Shown here one piece after another: positions 5,756 through 7,096 of a DNA stretch of 7,096 nt. Position numbers and translations under genes: made by a program. The stretch's first letter is position 1; the number at the start of each line of letters is the position of its first letter. Source of the stretch: Firmicutes bacterium UBA5301 (GTDB lineage: Bacteria; Bacillota; UBA5301); NCBI GenBank assembly GCA_002408345.1, contig DHRX01000018.1, positions 398 to 7,493 on the forward strand, read 5' to 3'. Under the pieces are notes generated by a model. That model saw nothing but the letters and a program-made list of their open reading frames with translations. It searched no databases and had not been told where the DNA came from.

Positions 5756-6519
5756 AACCAATTTTATTTGAGTTTGGTAATATAGCTATTTATAGTTACG
5801 GCACCATGTTAGCGTTGGCTTTTGTGGCCGGATATTTTTTAATTTTACGCAAAAGTAGGAAATTGGGTTTAGCGCCGGAACGGTTAGCTGACTTTGCTAT
5901 CTTACTAGCTGTAGCTGCAATTGTTGGAGCCAGGCTAATGTATGTCGCTATTGGCTGGGAGTACTATTCAACGAGACCGTTAGCCATATTTAATCTGCCT
6001 GAAGGAGGTTTATCCTTCCATGGCGGTGCGATTGCGGCGATTATTGTTGGGGTTTGGTATATTCGGCGACAGAACTTACCTTTAGGTCCGGTTGCTGATA
6101 TAGTGGCCCCGGCTTTTGCTTTAGGCGTTGCTTTGGCTCGTATCGGCTGCCTGTTAAATGGCTGTTGTTATGGCTTACCAACAGCTGTACCGTGGGCCTT
6201 TGACTCTTCTTTTTTACATGATCTACCGCGACACCCTACTCAGCTTTATGAATCACTGGCTATGTTAGTAGTATTTTTTTACCTCGTCAGTCAAGAACGG
6301 CATCGGCATTTTTCCGGCTACTTGCTGGTCCTGTTTACCGTATTGTATTCTTTAGTTCGGTTTGTTATTGAGTTTTTTCGGGAGGTTCCTGTTTTTATGG
6401 GACCGTTTTCTATGGCTCAAGTGGCCAGTATAGTTATAGCTCTAGTGGGCATAGTCTGGCTTATTCTTGCTGAGCGTAGGCATCAATTGACTACAGATCT
6501 ACCAGGAGTAAGCAAGTGA
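5752..6519 (+). CDS. lgt: Prolipoprotein diacylglyceryl transferase
   Basis: 255 residues, a normal family length. This multi-pass membrane enzyme moves diacylglycerol from phosphatidylglycerol to the lipobox Cys of prolipoproteins, the step before LspA. The GTG start at 5752 has GGAGG (5740-5744) 7 bases upstream and overlaps the lspA stop. Key blocks are GLSFHGG with His90 (E. coli His103 region), the signature ARIGCLLNGCCYGLPT with Arg130, HPTQLYE (161-167), and Arg203/Arg210 in the last conserved block, ending EFFRE. The signature is the Cys-rich form (Cys133, Cys138, Cys139) instead of the E. coli GRIGNFINGE form, and an Ala replaces the usual first Gly. From memory, Cys-containing versions also occur in other anaerobes. 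Neighbouring LspA supports the assignment. It overlaps rluD by four bases at its stop. Confidence 0.95.
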   Translation: MKPILFEFGNIAIYSYGTMLALAFVAGYFLILRKSRKLGLAPERLADFAILLAVAAIVGARLMYVAIGWEYYSTRPLAIFNLPEGGLSFHGGAIAAIIVGVWYIRRQNLPLGPVADIVAPAFALGVALARIGCLLNGCCYGLPTAVPWAFDSSFLHDLPRHPTQLYESLAMLVVFFYLVSQERHRHFSGYLLVLFTVLYSLVRFVIEFFREVPVFMGPFSMAQVASIVIALVGIVWLILAERRHQLTTDLPGVSK

Positions 6520-7096
6520 GTACCGATGAAACGCGGCAAATTGAGGTATGCGTAGAGCCAGGTTGTGCAGGGATGCGTTTAGATAAGTTTGTAGGTAGTC
6601 TGCCGGATGTTCCTTCCCGTTCCTTTGCGGAAAAAGCGATCAGTAAAGGACTAGTTACCGTAAATGGTCATCCAGTTAGACCTAGCTATCGGGTGGCTGC
6701 GAGTGACCGAGTAACGGTGATAATTTCTCCCCCCGTAGAAATTCAGTTAATACCCCAGGAGATCCAGTTAGAAACTGTTTATGAGGATAAAGATTTATTA
6801 ATTATTAATAAACCACGGGGGCTCGTCGTTCATCCTGGAGCGGGCCATCACCAAGAGACGCTGGTTAATGCCTTACTCTACCATTGTTCAGATCTTTCAG
6901 GTATCGGTGGGGAACTACGTCCAGGGATTGTTCATCGCTTAGACAAAGATACTACCGGATTGTTGGTAGTAGCGAAGAATGACGCGACCCATCTGGCTTT
7001 AGCGCGAGCACTAAAATCTAGAGATATTCACCGTTGGTACTTAGCTTTGACCCATAACCAGCCAAAGGCACCGGAAGGGCTAATTGATGCTCCAAT
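6516..7096 (+). CDS. RluA/RluD-family 23S rRNA pseudouridine synthase (3'-truncated by window edge)
   Basis: The frame is open from GTG 6516 to the last base, giving 193 codons; a full protein would be about 300-310 residues. AGGAG (6504-6508) lies 7 bases upstream, and the start overlaps the lgt stop by four bases (GTGA). An N-terminal S4 domain spans about residues 19-70 (MRLDKFVGSLP, ISKGLVTVNG, VAASDRVTV). The catalytic domain begins with VYEDKDLLIINKPRGLVVHPGAG and contains HRLDKDTTGLLVVAKND, with the catalytic Asp143. RWYLAL near the window end is also conserved. Members convert uridines to pseudouridine, for RluD at 1911, 1915 and 1917 in helix 69 of 23S rRNA. The S4-plus-catalytic layout and the position after lspA match B. 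subtilis ylyB. The exact target within the RluA/C/D group cannot be fixed from a partial sequence, so no symbol is given. Confidence 0.93.
   Translation, partial: MSTDETRQIEVCVEPGCAGMRLDKFVGSLPDVPSRSFAEKAISKGLVTVNGHPVRPSYRVAASDRVTVIISPPVEIQLIPQEIQLETVYEDKDLLIINKPRGLVVHPGAGHHQETLVNALLYHCSDLSGIGGELRPGIVHRLDKDTTGLLVVAKNDATHLALARALKSRDIHRWYLALTHNQPKAPEGLIDAP

Noticed and set aside
1..7096. A new defence, mobile or biosynthetic system
   Set aside because: All frames of any length are core chromosomal genes in a known Firmicute order. No inverted terminal repeats, integrase, CRISPR-type repeats, atypical composition or unexplained long gap was seen.

Overview
The window reads as ordinary chromosome of a Gram-positive Clostridia-type Firmicute. 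By eye it resembles the Peptococcaceae and relatives, but the genus cannot be read from sequence alone. Three things support this. The order ylmH–divIVA–ileS–(DksA-like gene)–lspA–rluD is the classic Firmicute arrangement seen in Bacillus subtilis. The ileS gene is preceded by a T-box leader, a regulator typical of Firmicutes. Ribosome binding sites are strong AGGAGG-type sequences, with some TTG and GTG starts. Every gene is on the + strand, coding density is high, and no mobile element, CRISPR array, tRNA or rRNA was seen.

Layout. Positions 1-585 hold the 3' part of ylmH, an S4 RNA-binding protein, and 599-1078 hold divIVA, the polar or septal coiled-coil protein. Together they form the end of an upstream cell-division cluster. 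Between 1079 and 1396 lies a compact control region: a weak putative divIVA terminator that overlaps a near-consensus sigma-A promoter, then a complete isoleucine T-box riboswitch ending in an intrinsic terminator. The T-box controls ileS (1397-4210), isoleucyl-tRNA synthetase. Downstream come a small DUF5665-type membrane protein (4256-4561) and a YteA/YlyA-like DksA-family zinc-finger protein starting at TTG (4586-5242). After a 60-base gap with a possible promoter come lspA (5303-5755), lgt (5752-6519) and rluD (6516 to the window end, incomplete). These last three are joined by two 4-base overlaps.

How the genes work together. IleS charges tRNA-Ile, and its transcription is set by the charging state of tRNA-Ile through the T-box. 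Lgt and LspA are consecutive steps of bacterial lipoprotein maturation: diacylglyceryl transfer to the lipobox Cys, then cleavage of the signal peptide. YlmH and RluD both carry S4 domains and act on the large ribosomal subunit or its RNA. No convincing new multi-gene system is visible. The least understood parts are the DUF5665 protein and the DksA-like protein between ileS and lspA. The most informative structure is the leader region at 1070-1396, where the T-box helices can be traced base by base.
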